Positions 15,372 to 22,761 of a DNA stretch of 64,000 nt are shown one piece after another. The stretch covers positions 44,206-108,205 of the forward strand of contig CABUDS010000003.1 in assembly GCA_902490405.1 (NCBI GenBank). Reading direction: 5' to 3'. Source of the stretch: an uncultured Collinsella sp. (GTDB lineage: Bacteria; Actinomycetota; Coriobacteriia; Coriobacteriales; Coriobacteriaceae). Both the position numbers and the translations under genes were made by a program. The stretch's first letter is position 1. Each line of letters starts with the position of its first letter. Under the pieces are notes generated by a model, which ran no database searches, had not been told where the DNA came from, and saw only the letters and a program-made list of their open reading frames with translations.

Positions 15372-15480
15372 GGCGGCGGGCGATAAAGTCTGCTGCTCGG
15401 GCAGTCCTGCTCGCACGGAAAGCACATTAAGTGCTTTCCGGCTCGTGCGGAACTCGCGACAGACTTTATCGCCCGCCGCC
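15372..15480. repeat. Large nested palindrome between kduD and the isomerase gene
   Basis: Perfect 21-bp outer arms (15372-15392 with 15460-15480). Inside, CGGAAAGCAC/GTGCTTTCCG forms a second perfect stem around ATTAA, flanked by GCTCGCACGG and GGCTCGTGCG. No T-run follows, so co-transcription of the two genes remains possible. Confidence 0.7.
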
Positions 15481-15564
15481 CGCACAGCTCATCCTGGGCT
15501 GGATTAGCCGCCGCCCGCATACAGAAACAAAAAGAAAAAACGCTTGGTAGAAAGGTTAACTCCT

Positions 15565-16206
15565 ATGAAGATCGCTCTGATCAACGAGAATTCTCAGAAC
15601 TCCAAGAACCCCATGATTGAGGCTGCGCTTAAGAAGGTTGTCGAGCCCATGGGCCACACCGTCTTTAACTATGGCATGTATGCCGATGCCGATTCCAAGC
15701 CTCTCACCTACGTGCAGAACGGCATCCTTGCCGCCGTGCTGCTCAACTCCGGCGCCGCCGACTACGTCGTGACCGGTTGCGGCACCGGCGAGGGCGCTAT
15801 GCTCGCCTGCAACTCCTTCCCCGGCGTGCTGTGCGGCCATGTTGCCGACCCGCTGGATGCCTACACCTTTGCCCAGGTCAACGATGGCAACGCCGTCGCC
15901 ATGCCCTTCGCCCTCAAGAACGGCTGGGGCCAGGAGCTCAACCTCGAGTACACCTTCGAGAAGCTCTTTGGCTTTGGCTCGGGCAACGGCTACCCCGCCG
16001 AGCGCGTTGAGCCCGAGCAGCGCAACAAGAAGATCCTCGACGGCGTGCGCGCTGTGACCATGCGTCCGCTCGTCGACGTCCTGGGCGAAATCGATCAGGA
16101 TCTGGTGAAGGGCGCCCTCGCTGGTGAGCACTTCCAGGAGTACTTCTTTGCCAACGCCACCGACGAGGCCATCATCGCCAAGGTCAAGGAGATCTTGGGG
16201 CTGTAA
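15565..16206 (+). CDS. RpiB/LacA/LacB-family sugar isomerase (DhuI-like)
   Basis: A 213-residue member of the ribose-5-phosphate isomerase B family, started at the ATG at 15565 with GAAAGG upstream. The VTGCGTGEGAMLACNSFPGV segment (19 residues shown around the active-site Cys) matches the family, but the protein is about 60 residues longer than RpiB. In streptococci an RpiB-type enzyme of this length (DhuI), encoded with a KduD-type dehydrogenase (DhuD), isomerises 4-deoxy-5-ketouronate, replacing KduI. The same pairing is seen here and no KduI is visible in the window. The role is therefore inferred from family, length and neighbour; a phosphopentose isomerase role is less likely. Confidence 0.82.
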   Translation: MKIALINENSQNSKNPMIEAALKKVVEPMGHTVFNYGMYADADSKPLTYVQNGILAAVLLNSGAADYVVTGCGTGEGAMLACNSFPGVLCGHVADPLDAYTFAQVNDGNAVAMPFALKNGWGQELNLEYTFEKLFGFGSGNGYPAERVEPEQRNKKILDGVRAVTMRPLVDVLGEIDQDLVKGALAGEHFQEYFFANATDEAIIAKVKEILGL

Positions 16207-16252
16207 TAAGGTCCACGGGGCGCACCGCCCCCCCAACAGGCCGCTAGACAAA

Positions 16253-16285
16253 AGGCGCCGCGACAATCTATGTGTCGCGGCGCCT
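16253..16285. terminator. Bidirectional terminator
   Basis: A 13-bp stem AGGCGCCGCGACA/TGTCGCGGCGCCT. TTATTTGATT follows on plus and TTTTGTC on minus, between the convergent isomerase and oxidoreductase genes. Confidence 0.85.
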
Positions 16286-16345
16286 TATTTGATTGGCTAT
16301 CGCTTGAGTCACCGCAAGGCGGCCGCTCCCCTATTTGCCAAGAGC

Positions 16346-18295
16346 CTAGAGCTCGCAGGCAACCTTGTAGCCATCGCCGATGGCGTCGCGAATGTTGCCG
16401 CACTTGTTGGCATCGCCCAGCACGTGGGTGGCAACACCGGCTGCGGCCAGGTCGTCGGCCAACTTGGTGTTGGGACGATAGCCCATGGCAAGCACCAGCG
16501 TATCGGCATCGGCGATGGTGTGGACCTCGCCGCCCTTTTCGTAACTGATGGTGTCCTCGGTGATCTCGGTCACCTTAGCCTCGGTCAGCACGTGGACGCC
16601 CTTGGAGAGCATGCGCGTGATGAGCACCGCGCGACCGGCGCCGCCCTCGTTAGCGGCGAGCGTCTTGGTCATCTCGATGACGGTGACATCGCGGTTGGCC
16701 GGCGACAGGTCGTTGACCAACGGGGCCAAGTAATCGGCCGTCTCGCAGCCGACGGTGCCGCCGCCCACGATGACGATCTTCTTACCCGGGAAAGCCTTGC
16801 CACCCAGCAGGTCGTCAGCCGTCATAACCTGCTTAAAGCCCTGCATGAAGGCCGGAGCGATGGGCTCGGCGCCATAAGCCAGGACAACCTCGTAGCCCGC
16901 GTAGTCGCGCTGAATGTCCTCGGCCGAAAGCTCGGTGCCAAATACGCACGTGACGCCTGCCTCAGCAAGACGGCGGTACTGGTACTTAATCACGCGGGTG
17001 AGCTCCTGCTTTGCCGGCGGAACGGCTGCGATGCGCATCTCGCCGCCCGGCTCGTCCTGCTTGTCCACAAGCACCACGTTATGACCGCGCTTGGCGGCAA
17101 TGTAGGCTGCCTCCATGCCCGCAGGACCGGCACCCACAACGAGCACGTTCTTGGCCTCGGCGGCAGGCTCGTAGCCGGCCTCATCGCGCTCCACGTCCGG
17201 GTTGACGGTGCAGGAGATGCGCTTGCCAAACATGATGCCGTTCAGGCAGCGCAGGCAACCGATGCAGGGGCGGATGTCGTCGGCGTTGCCGGCAGCGGCC
17301 TTGTTGCAGAACTCGGCATCGCACAGATTGGCGCGGCCCATCATGCAGATGTCGGCAGCGCCGTCCTCGATCAGCTCCTCGGCAATCCAGGCCTCGTTGA
17401 TGCGGCCGACGGTGGCGACGGGAATGTTCACATGCTTCTTGATCTCGCGCGAACAGGCGGCGTGCGAGGCCTGCTGGGTACCGGCGGCGGGAATGGCGGA
17501 GCCGCGCTTGATGGTAGTGCCGCCCGACACGTGGATCATGTCGACGCCAGCCTTCTCCAGGCGACGCGAGACGTAGATCATGTCGTTGAGGGTCAGACCG
17601 CCATCGGTGTACTCGTCGCCCGAGATACGGACGTCGATGATGAAATCCTTGCCGCAGCGCTCGCGAATCTCGGCGATAACCTCGAGCAAAAAGCGCATGC
17701 GGGCGTCGAGCGAGCCACCGTACTCGTCGGTGCGCTTGTTATAGAGCGGGGTCAAAAAGCCGCCGAGCATGCCGTGGGCGTGTGCCGCATGGACCTCGAC
17801 GCCATCGACGCCGGCCTTCTGCATGCGCACGGCAGCGTCGCCAAACTGATGCGTGAGCTCGTGGATCTCGTCGATGGTGATAGGACGCGGAGCCTCGCGG
17901 GCATAAGACGGGCCCACAAAGGACGGAGCGATCAGGCGCGGGGTGCCCGGAATGTTAAAGGCCATGTAGGCGGGGTGGAAGAGCTGCGGCATGATCTTGC
18001 AGCCGTACTCGTGGACGGCTGTGGCGAGCTTTTCCCAGCCGGGGATAAACGTGTCGTCGTAGCAGCACATGTCGCCCGGCAGATAGGTATAGGTGGGCTC
18101 GACCGTCACGACCTCGGTAATGATGAGGCCCACGCCGCCCTTGGCGCGGGCACGGTAATGATCGACCAAGTCGTCGGTCACATAGCCATGATCGGCCAGG
18201 TTCGTGGACACCGGCGGCATAAAGACGCGGTTCTTGACCTCGGTCGTACCGACCTTGATCGGGCTAAAGAGCATCGGGTAGGCGGAAGACTCCAT
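16346..18295 (-). CDS. NADH:flavin oxidoreductase, Old Yellow Enzyme / 2,4-dienoyl-CoA reductase type
   Basis: A 649-residue three-cofactor enzyme. Residues 1-340 are an FMN TIM barrel (KNRVFMPPVSTNL, the HAAHAHGML substrate loop, CMMGRANLCDAEF). A [4Fe-4S] cluster motif C-x2-C-x3-C-x11-C follows at about 350 (CIGCLRCLNG ... SC). Residues 380-649 hold FAD and NAD domains (VVGAGPAGMEAA, VIVGGGTVGCETA). It reduces activated C=C bonds with NADH. This family includes bile-acid, cinnamate and dienoyl-CoA reductases of anaerobes; the substrate cannot be read here. It starts at 18295 with GAAAGGAA upstream. It is separated from the flavoprotein gene upstream by a repeat with a T5 tail, so it may be its own unit. 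Confidence 0.9.
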   Translation of the reverse strand: MESSAYPMLFSPIKVGTTEVKNRVFMPPVSTNLADHGYVTDDLVDHYRARAKGGVGLIITEVVTVEPTYTYLPGDMCCYDDTFIPGWEKLATAVHEYGCKIMPQLFHPAYMAFNIPGTPRLIAPSFVGPSYAREAPRPITIDEIHELTHQFGDAAVRMQKAGVDGVEVHAAHAHGMLGGFLTPLYNKRTDEYGGSLDARMRFLLEVIAEIRERCGKDFIIDVRISGDEYTDGGLTLNDMIYVSRRLEKAGVDMIHVSGGTTIKRGSAIPAAGTQQASHAACSREIKKHVNIPVATVGRINEAWIAEELIEDGAADICMMGRANLCDAEFCNKAAAGNADDIRPCIGCLRCLNGIMFGKRISCTVNPDVERDEAGYEPAAEAKNVLVVGAGPAGMEAAYIAAKRGHNVVLVDKQDEPGGEMRIAAVPPAKQELTRVIKYQYRRLAEAGVTCVFGTELSAEDIQRDYAGYEVVLAYGAEPIAPAFMQGFKQVMTADDLLGGKAFPGKKIVIVGGGTVGCETADYLAPLVNDLSPANRDVTVIEMTKTLAANEGGAGRAVLITRMLSKGVHVLTEAKVTEITEDTISYEKGGEVHTIADADTLVLAMGYRPNTKLADDLAAAGVATHVLGDANKCGNIRDAIGDGYKVACEL

Positions 18296-18413
18296 ACAGG
18301 GTTCCTTTCGTTTGAGCCGCTCGGCGGCAGTTGCTAACGTACTTATCGTATCAGTAACCGCGCTGTACCCGACCGTACACGCTCCCCCGGCTTTTACTCA
18401 GCCCACAAAAAGT

Positions 18414-18474
18414 TGCGGTGGAATACGGAGTAGATAAGGCCTTTGACAGCCAAAACAGTCCGTATTTCACCGCA
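18414..18474. repeat. Inverted-repeat element, GCGGTGAAATACGGAC family, second member
   Basis: Arms TGCGGTGGAATACGGA and TCCGTATTTCACCGCA. The right arm with its AAAACAG flank matches the element at 10710-10772. On the minus strand CTTTTTG follows, so it may end the GltD-like transcript. Confidence 0.6.
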
Positions 18475-18492
18475 GCTGATGGGTGGGATGGG

Positions 18493-19710
18493 TTAGAGGC
18501 CCAGGTAGTTGGTCATGCCTTCGACGGCGAGCTTGGCGCCGGCTACGGCATGGACCACGGTGAGCGGGCCGTTGACGACGTCGCCGGCGGCAAAGACGCC
18601 CGGCACGGTGGTCATGCCATACTCATCGACCGAAAGCAGACCGCGATGGTCGGTCTCCAGACCGCCCGTCGTAAGCACCAGTTTGTCCTTGGGCACCTGC
18701 GAGGCCGCAATCACAACCGTGTCGGCGGGCACATGGTCAAGTTCTTCCTCGTAGCCCACCACGTTGTCGTCCTCGTCAAAGATAGCCGTCTCGAACACCG
18801 GACCGTTATCGTCGATGGCGCAGATCGCCTTGCCGCGCACGATCTCGGCACCGTCAAGCTCGGTCAGCTCCACCTCGTCATCGATGGCCGAGATATGGCG
18901 CGATCGGGCATACACGGTAACCTTGCGAGCGCCCGAGCGCAGGGCCGTACGGGCAACATCCATGGCCACGTTGCCAGCGCCGATAACCGCCACGTTCTGA
19001 CCGATCGCCACGCTCGTGGGATCGACCAGGTAATCGATACCAAACAGTACGTTGCCACGCGACTCGCCGGGAATACCCAGCTTGCGGGCGCGCCAGGTAC
19101 CGGTACCGACAAAGACCGCATCGTAGCCGTCGCGCAGCAGGTCGTCGATATGCAGCGCGCCACCGATGGTGGTCGAGGGACGGACGCGCACGCCAAGCGA
19201 GCACATCACGTGACGGTACTTTTGCACGAGAGCACGGGGCAGGCGAAACTCGGGGATGCCGTACTCCAGCACGCCGCCGATCTCGGGGCGCTGTTCAAAC
19301 ACCGTGACGGCACAGCCCAGCTGGGCCATCTTAATGGCCACGGTAATGCCGGCAGGACCGGAACCGACCACGGCAACCTGCTTGCCGCACGACGGCGCAG
19401 GCTTCCACTCCCTACGATCCAAATACGCAGTCGAGATATAGTTCTCGATGCTCGAGAAGTGCACCGGCGCACCCTTGCGGCCCTGGATGCACGCGCCCTC
19501 GCACTGACCCGAATGGTTGCAGATCATGGAGCAGACCGCGCTCATGGGGTTGTTCTGGAACAGCAGCTCACCTGCCTCTTCCAGACGACGCTGCTTGAAC
19601 AAGTCAATGACCTGCGGAATAGGCGTCTGCACCGGGCAGCCTTTAAGCTGGCAGAACGCCTTCTTGCACCCAAGGCAACGGTTCGCTTCCTCAACAATAT
19701 GAATAGCCAT
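18493..19710 (-). CDS. GltD-like FAD/NAD(P)-dependent oxidoreductase with N-terminal Cys cluster
   Basis: A 405-residue flavoprotein that resembles the small subunit of glutamate synthase. The N-terminus carries the iron-sulfur Cys pattern CLGCKKAFCQLKGCPVQ, then C at about 78-93 (MICNHSGQCEGACI). FAD motif VVGSGPAGITVA and NAD(P) motif VIGAGNVAMDVA follow, then the closing FAAGDVVNG. Such proteins pass electrons from NAD(P)H to a partner; no large GltB is in the window. The start at 19710 has GGAGAGGA upstream and drops 24 weakly supported residues. It lies 50 bp after the TIM-barrel gene in the GH105 operon, so it may serve a redox step there, or hand electrons to the adjacent OYE-type enzyme. 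Confidence 0.86.
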   Translation of the reverse strand: MAIHIVEEANRCLGCKKAFCQLKGCPVQTPIPQVIDLFKQRRLEEAGELLFQNNPMSAVCSMICNHSGQCEGACIQGRKGAPVHFSSIENYISTAYLDRREWKPAPSCGKQVAVVGSGPAGITVAIKMAQLGCAVTVFEQRPEIGGVLEYGIPEFRLPRALVQKYRHVMCSLGVRVRPSTTIGGALHIDDLLRDGYDAVFVGTGTWRARKLGIPGESRGNVLFGIDYLVDPTSVAIGQNVAVIGAGNVAMDVARTALRSGARKVTVYARSRHISAIDDEVELTELDGAEIVRGKAICAIDDNGPVFETAIFDEDDNVVGYEEELDHVPADTVVIAASQVPKDKLVLTTGGLETDHRGLLSVDEYGMTTVPGVFAAGDVVNGPLTVVHAVAGAKLAVEGMTNYLGL

Positions 19711-19760
19711 CGGTTCCTCTCCTGGACCTCTACGACAATCTCTTTCGCCAACCTGCTTCG

Positions 19761-20678
19761 TTACAGAATCACGTGCTCGCACATCACGCTGCGGCCCATG
19801 CGCAGCAACTCGTCGCGCGAACGCTCGACCGTGGACGGTGTGCTGTTCTCGATAACGGTCATAATGCCCGGTCGCGCGGCGGCTGCCCAGGCGGCAATGG
19901 CCTCAAAATCAAAGTTTCCGCACGTGCAGGCGCCGTGGCATACCAAACGAGAGCCCGAGCCATCGCACCAGCCATCCTGGTCCTCGTTGTCTACGATCTC
20001 GTAGTCCTTGGCATGCAGCACGCGAATCTTGCTGCCGCACAGGTGCAACATGCGCGACACCTGCTCGGAAGCCTCACCGACGATCGCGGGGTGCAGCAGC
20101 GACACCGGATCGTAGATCACGCCGAGTGCGGTGCTTGAAACGCGCTCCAGAACCTCGCGGCAGCGCTCGGGCGTATTGACGATCTCGTTCCAACCGGGCT
20201 CGATCAGAAGCTCGCCGCCCTCCTTTTCGGCCATCGAGCACACGCGTGCGAGTCCTTTGCAAAACGTATCGAGCGCAGCGGCCGAAAAACGGTCATCGGC
20301 CATCTTGTTCCGCGCGTTAGGGCGCCCCGTCTCGGTCCCCACCGGACAGCCCCCAAGCCAGCGCGCGAACCTCAGGCACGCCTCGTACTCGGCATAGGTA
20401 TCCACCAGTTGATTCTGATCGGGCGTTGCCAGGTTTTTATAGCAGCCGAGCACCGCCACCTGCACGCCGTTGGTGTCGAGCACCTCGCGCAGATGGTCGG
20501 CGAGTTCGTGCGTAAGGCCGGAACGGTTAATGCCAAAGGACTTGTAGAGTACTTTGCTCGGCAGCTGAACGCACGAGAAACCCAGTTTGCCTGCCATGCG
20601 AATGCGCTCCTCGACCGTACCCTCGGGCAGGTCGTGCAGGCGCACACCGACGCTCAGCGCGCCTTTCGACTGCGCCAT
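19761..20678 (-). CDS. Sugar phosphate isomerase/epimerase-type TIM-barrel protein
   Basis: A 305-residue xylose-isomerase-like (AP endonuclease family 2) TIM barrel. Visible family features are KLGFSCVQLPS, the LLIEPGWNEI strand with a probable metal Glu, YDPVSLLHP, HAKDYEIVD and a closing IENSTPS. A Cys-rich stretch near 250 (VCHGACTCGNFDF) is unusual. The start at 20678 overlaps the GH105 stop region and its AGGAGG lies inside the end of that gene, so the two are translationally coupled. The likely job is an isomerisation or epimerisation in oligouronide breakdown, but the substrate is unknown. Confidence 0.8.
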   Translation of the reverse strand: MAQSKGALSVGVRLHDLPEGTVEERIRMAGKLGFSCVQLPSKVLYKSFGINRSGLTHELADHLREVLDTNGVQVAVLGCYKNLATPDQNQLVDTYAEYEACLRFARWLGGCPVGTETGRPNARNKMADDRFSAAALDTFCKGLARVCSMAEKEGGELLIEPGWNEIVNTPERCREVLERVSSTALGVIYDPVSLLHPAIVGEASEQVSRMLHLCGSKIRVLHAKDYEIVDNEDQDGWCDGSGSRLVCHGACTCGNFDFEAIAAWAAAARPGIMTVIENSTPSTVERSRDELLRMGRSVMCEHVIL

Positions 20679-20680
20679 GC

Positions 20681-21916
20681 CTAGACCTCCTTGCACGCAT
20701 TGATGCCCGGCGTGTAGCCGCCAAACGGGTCATCGATGGAGCACACGCCCGAAGGGGCGAGCGGATCGCGCTTACCGGCCAACTTGTCATGATGCATAGT
20801 CTCGATATAGGCGAGCACCAGCGGCGCCACACCCTTCGCGTCGTTTTTGACGACGGGCTCGCTCATGTAGTAGCCAAACGTGCCCTCGCGGTGCGCGGTG
20901 TTGCCAAGACCCGCCACCAGGCAGATGTTGTCGAGCGCCAGCTGTCCGTCGCGCTCGGACAGGCACGTGTCGCAGATGCCGTCAAACGCACGGCGGCCGT
21001 ACTGGTAGTAGCGCTCGCCCAGCACGCCCAGGCGCACGCCCTTCATGATGGCGTTGGCAAAGATGGCGCTGCCCGACTCCTCCAGATAGTTGGGGGCGAT
21101 ATTGGGCAGGTTGATGACCTGGTGCCACATACCGGTCTTCTCGTCCTGATACGGCAGCATGGCGTCGATCAGGTCGTGGAACATCTTGCGGATCTCGTCC
21201 TTCTCGGCCGACATCGAGGGCGGCATGAGCTCCCAGGTATCGATGAGCGCCATGGCGAACCAGCCCTCGGCGCGCAGCCAGAAGTTGGCCGAAAGGCCGG
21301 TGACGGGATCGCACCAGAACTGCTTGCGGCTCGCGTCGTAGGCGTGATAGTACAGGCCGTTGAGGGGGTTGCGCATCAGGTCGTGCACCACCTGGAACAT
21401 ATGGAAGCTATCCGAGCAGGCACGGCGGTTGTGGAAGCTCAGCTCATACTGCATGTAGAACGGCTGCGCCATGTACATGCCGTCGAGCCAGATCTGGTTG
21501 GGGTAGACGGCTTTGTGCCAAAACACACCCTCTTTGGTACGCGGCTGGGTCTCGAGCTGACGGTAGATGGTATCCATGGCGGCACGGTACTTGGGCTTGC
21601 CCACCAGGTCATAGAGTTTGTAGAGGGTTTTGCCCGCGTTGACGTTGTCGAGGTTGTACTCCTGGGGATCGTAATGCTTGATGGTGCCGTCATCCTGGAC
21701 AAAGAAGTCGATATAGTCGTCGGCGAAGGTCAGGTAACGCTGCTCGCCGGTGATCTCGTACAGCTCGATGAGCGCCTTGATCATGCAGCCGTCAATGTAA
21801 TTCCAGGTGTTCTCCTTGCCGGCGCGAAGCTTTTCGATATTCCAGGCCGGCGCCTGAGGCGTAGAGGTCTCGATCAACTGCTCGATATAACGGTCCAGAA
21901 TCTGATTGCAACCCAT
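20681..21916 (-). CDS. Glycoside hydrolase family 105 (unsaturated rhamnogalacturonyl/galacturonyl hydrolase)
   Basis: A 411-residue alpha6/alpha6-barrel enzyme of the YteR/YesR type. It removes the 4,5-unsaturated uronic acid left at the non-reducing end by pectate or rhamnogalacturonan lyases. The QIWLDGMYMAQPF motif carries the catalytic Asp, and the C-terminal YLEESGSAIFANAIMKG block is family-typical. No signal peptide is visible, so it acts in the cytoplasm on imported oligomers. AGGGG precedes the ATG. The promoter region has two copies of the GGTGAACGTTCACC operator. It heads an operon with the TIM-barrel and GltD-like genes. The product spontaneously opens to the substrate of the DhuI-like isomerase. 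Confidence 0.93.
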   Translation of the reverse strand: MGCNQILDRYIEQLIETSTPQAPAWNIEKLRAGKENTWNYIDGCMIKALIELYEITGEQRYLTFADDYIDFFVQDDGTIKHYDPQEYNLDNVNAGKTLYKLYDLVGKPKYRAAMDTIYRQLETQPRTKEGVFWHKAVYPNQIWLDGMYMAQPFYMQYELSFHNRRACSDSFHMFQVVHDLMRNPLNGLYYHAYDASRKQFWCDPVTGLSANFWLRAEGWFAMALIDTWELMPPSMSAEKDEIRKMFHDLIDAMLPYQDEKTGMWHQVINLPNIAPNYLEESGSAIFANAIMKGVRLGVLGERYYQYGRRAFDGICDTCLSERDGQLALDNICLVAGLGNTAHREGTFGYYMSEPVVKNDAKGVAPLVLAYIETMHHDKLAGKRDPLAPSGVCSIDDPFGGYTPGINACKEV

Positions 21917-21941
21917 TGCTGTCCCCTCTGACGTTATTGAT

Positions 21942-21957
21942 GGGTGAACGTTTCCCC
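21942..21957. promoter_or_regulatory. Operator GGGTGAACGTTTCCCC before GH105
   Basis: One-sided copy of the regulon palindrome, 26 bases before the GH105 start. Confidence 0.6.
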
Positions 21958-21970
21958 TAGTGTAACGCGA

Positions 21971-22010
21971 ACGGGGATTATAGGGTGAACGTTAACCCTA
22001 TAATCCCCGT
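21971..22010 (-). promoter_or_regulatory. 40-bp palindrome: operator, -10 box and probable terminator in one
   Basis: Perfect 16-bp arms around GAACGTTA. The centre reads GGGTGAACGTTAACCC, a regulon operator. Each arm contains TATAAT or its complement, giving a -10 box for the minus-strand GH105 operon. It also lies 14 bases after the SGNH gene stop and could end that transcript. Confidence 0.65.
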
Positions 22011-22023
22011 GAACGGCAAACTT

Positions 22024-22692
22024 TTAACGGCAAACGGCGGTGAGGCCCGCAGCGATGCGATGCGCCAGGCGCTCATAGCCGGCAGGGCTGTAATGCAGAC
22101 CGTCCGGCATGTAGAGCTCGCGGTGCTCCGGCAAAAACGGGCTGATGCCGCTTTGCGCATACAGGTCGATCACCGGCACCGAGTAGCGATTGCAGACCTC
22201 CAGCATCGCGCGCACATAGGCGTCTTGCGTCAGGCCCAGATGGTTGGCCTCGTTGCTTGCCGGAATATCCTTCTCGTGTTTGCCGCTCGTCTTGCACGGC
22301 GTCATAAACATCAGCTTTGCCTGAGGCGAGCGCGCCGTGATGGTGCGGATCAGGTAGTCGAGCGCACCGTAGAACTCGTGCACGTCCGTGCTGCCCAGCT
22401 CTCCCAGCGGCACGTTACGGCTAAAGTCGTTAACGCCGCCAAAGACGATGCAGATATCTGCCGTGTGATCGATGCCGTCCAAGCGCTCAACAAACGAATC
22501 GCTACGGTCGGCCTTGACGGCAATACGCGAACCCTTAATACCAAAGTTCTCGATCGTAGCGCCGCCCAGCAGCGCACCCAGGTGCGAGGTCCAAGAGATG
22601 TCGTTACCTCCCCCGCCGCATCCGTTATCGCCCCAGGTGGTCGAATCGCCAAAGCAGCAGACGGTCGATTCGCTCAAGTTTTTCGTTTCCAT
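22024..22692 (-). CDS. SGNH/GDSL-type esterase, probable pectin (rhamnogalacturonan) acetylesterase
   Basis: A 222-residue SGNH hydrolase. Block I is CFGDSTTWGDNG with the catalytic Ser, block III is FGGVNDF, block V is DGLHYSPAG with the Asp-His pair. No signal peptide, so cytoplasmic. AGGAGAA precedes the ATG at 22692; the open frame begins 17 codons earlier without support. Its place between GH105 and the pectinesterase fusion suggests removal of acetyl groups from imported pectic oligomers. A general acyl-esterase role cannot be excluded. Confidence 0.85.
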   Translation of the reverse strand: METKNLSESTVCCFGDSTTWGDNGCGGGGNDISWTSHLGALLGGATIENFGIKGSRIAVKADRSDSFVERLDGIDHTADICIVFGGVNDFSRNVPLGELGSTDVHEFYGALDYLIRTITARSPQAKLMFMTPCKTSGKHEKDIPASNEANHLGLTQDAYVRAMLEVCNRYSVPVIDLYAQSGISPFLPEHRELYMPDGLHYSPAGYERLAHRIAAGLTAVCR

Positions 22693-22761
22693 ATTCTTCT
22701 CCTCACCCGCACACCGGCGGTCATACAGGTACATACCGTTCATTCACAACATACCGAGGGA

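Noticed and set aside
16124..18337. Open frame of 737 codons opposite the OYE-type reductase
   Set aside because: The minus-strand enzyme has all its motifs; the plus-strand product has no known features.
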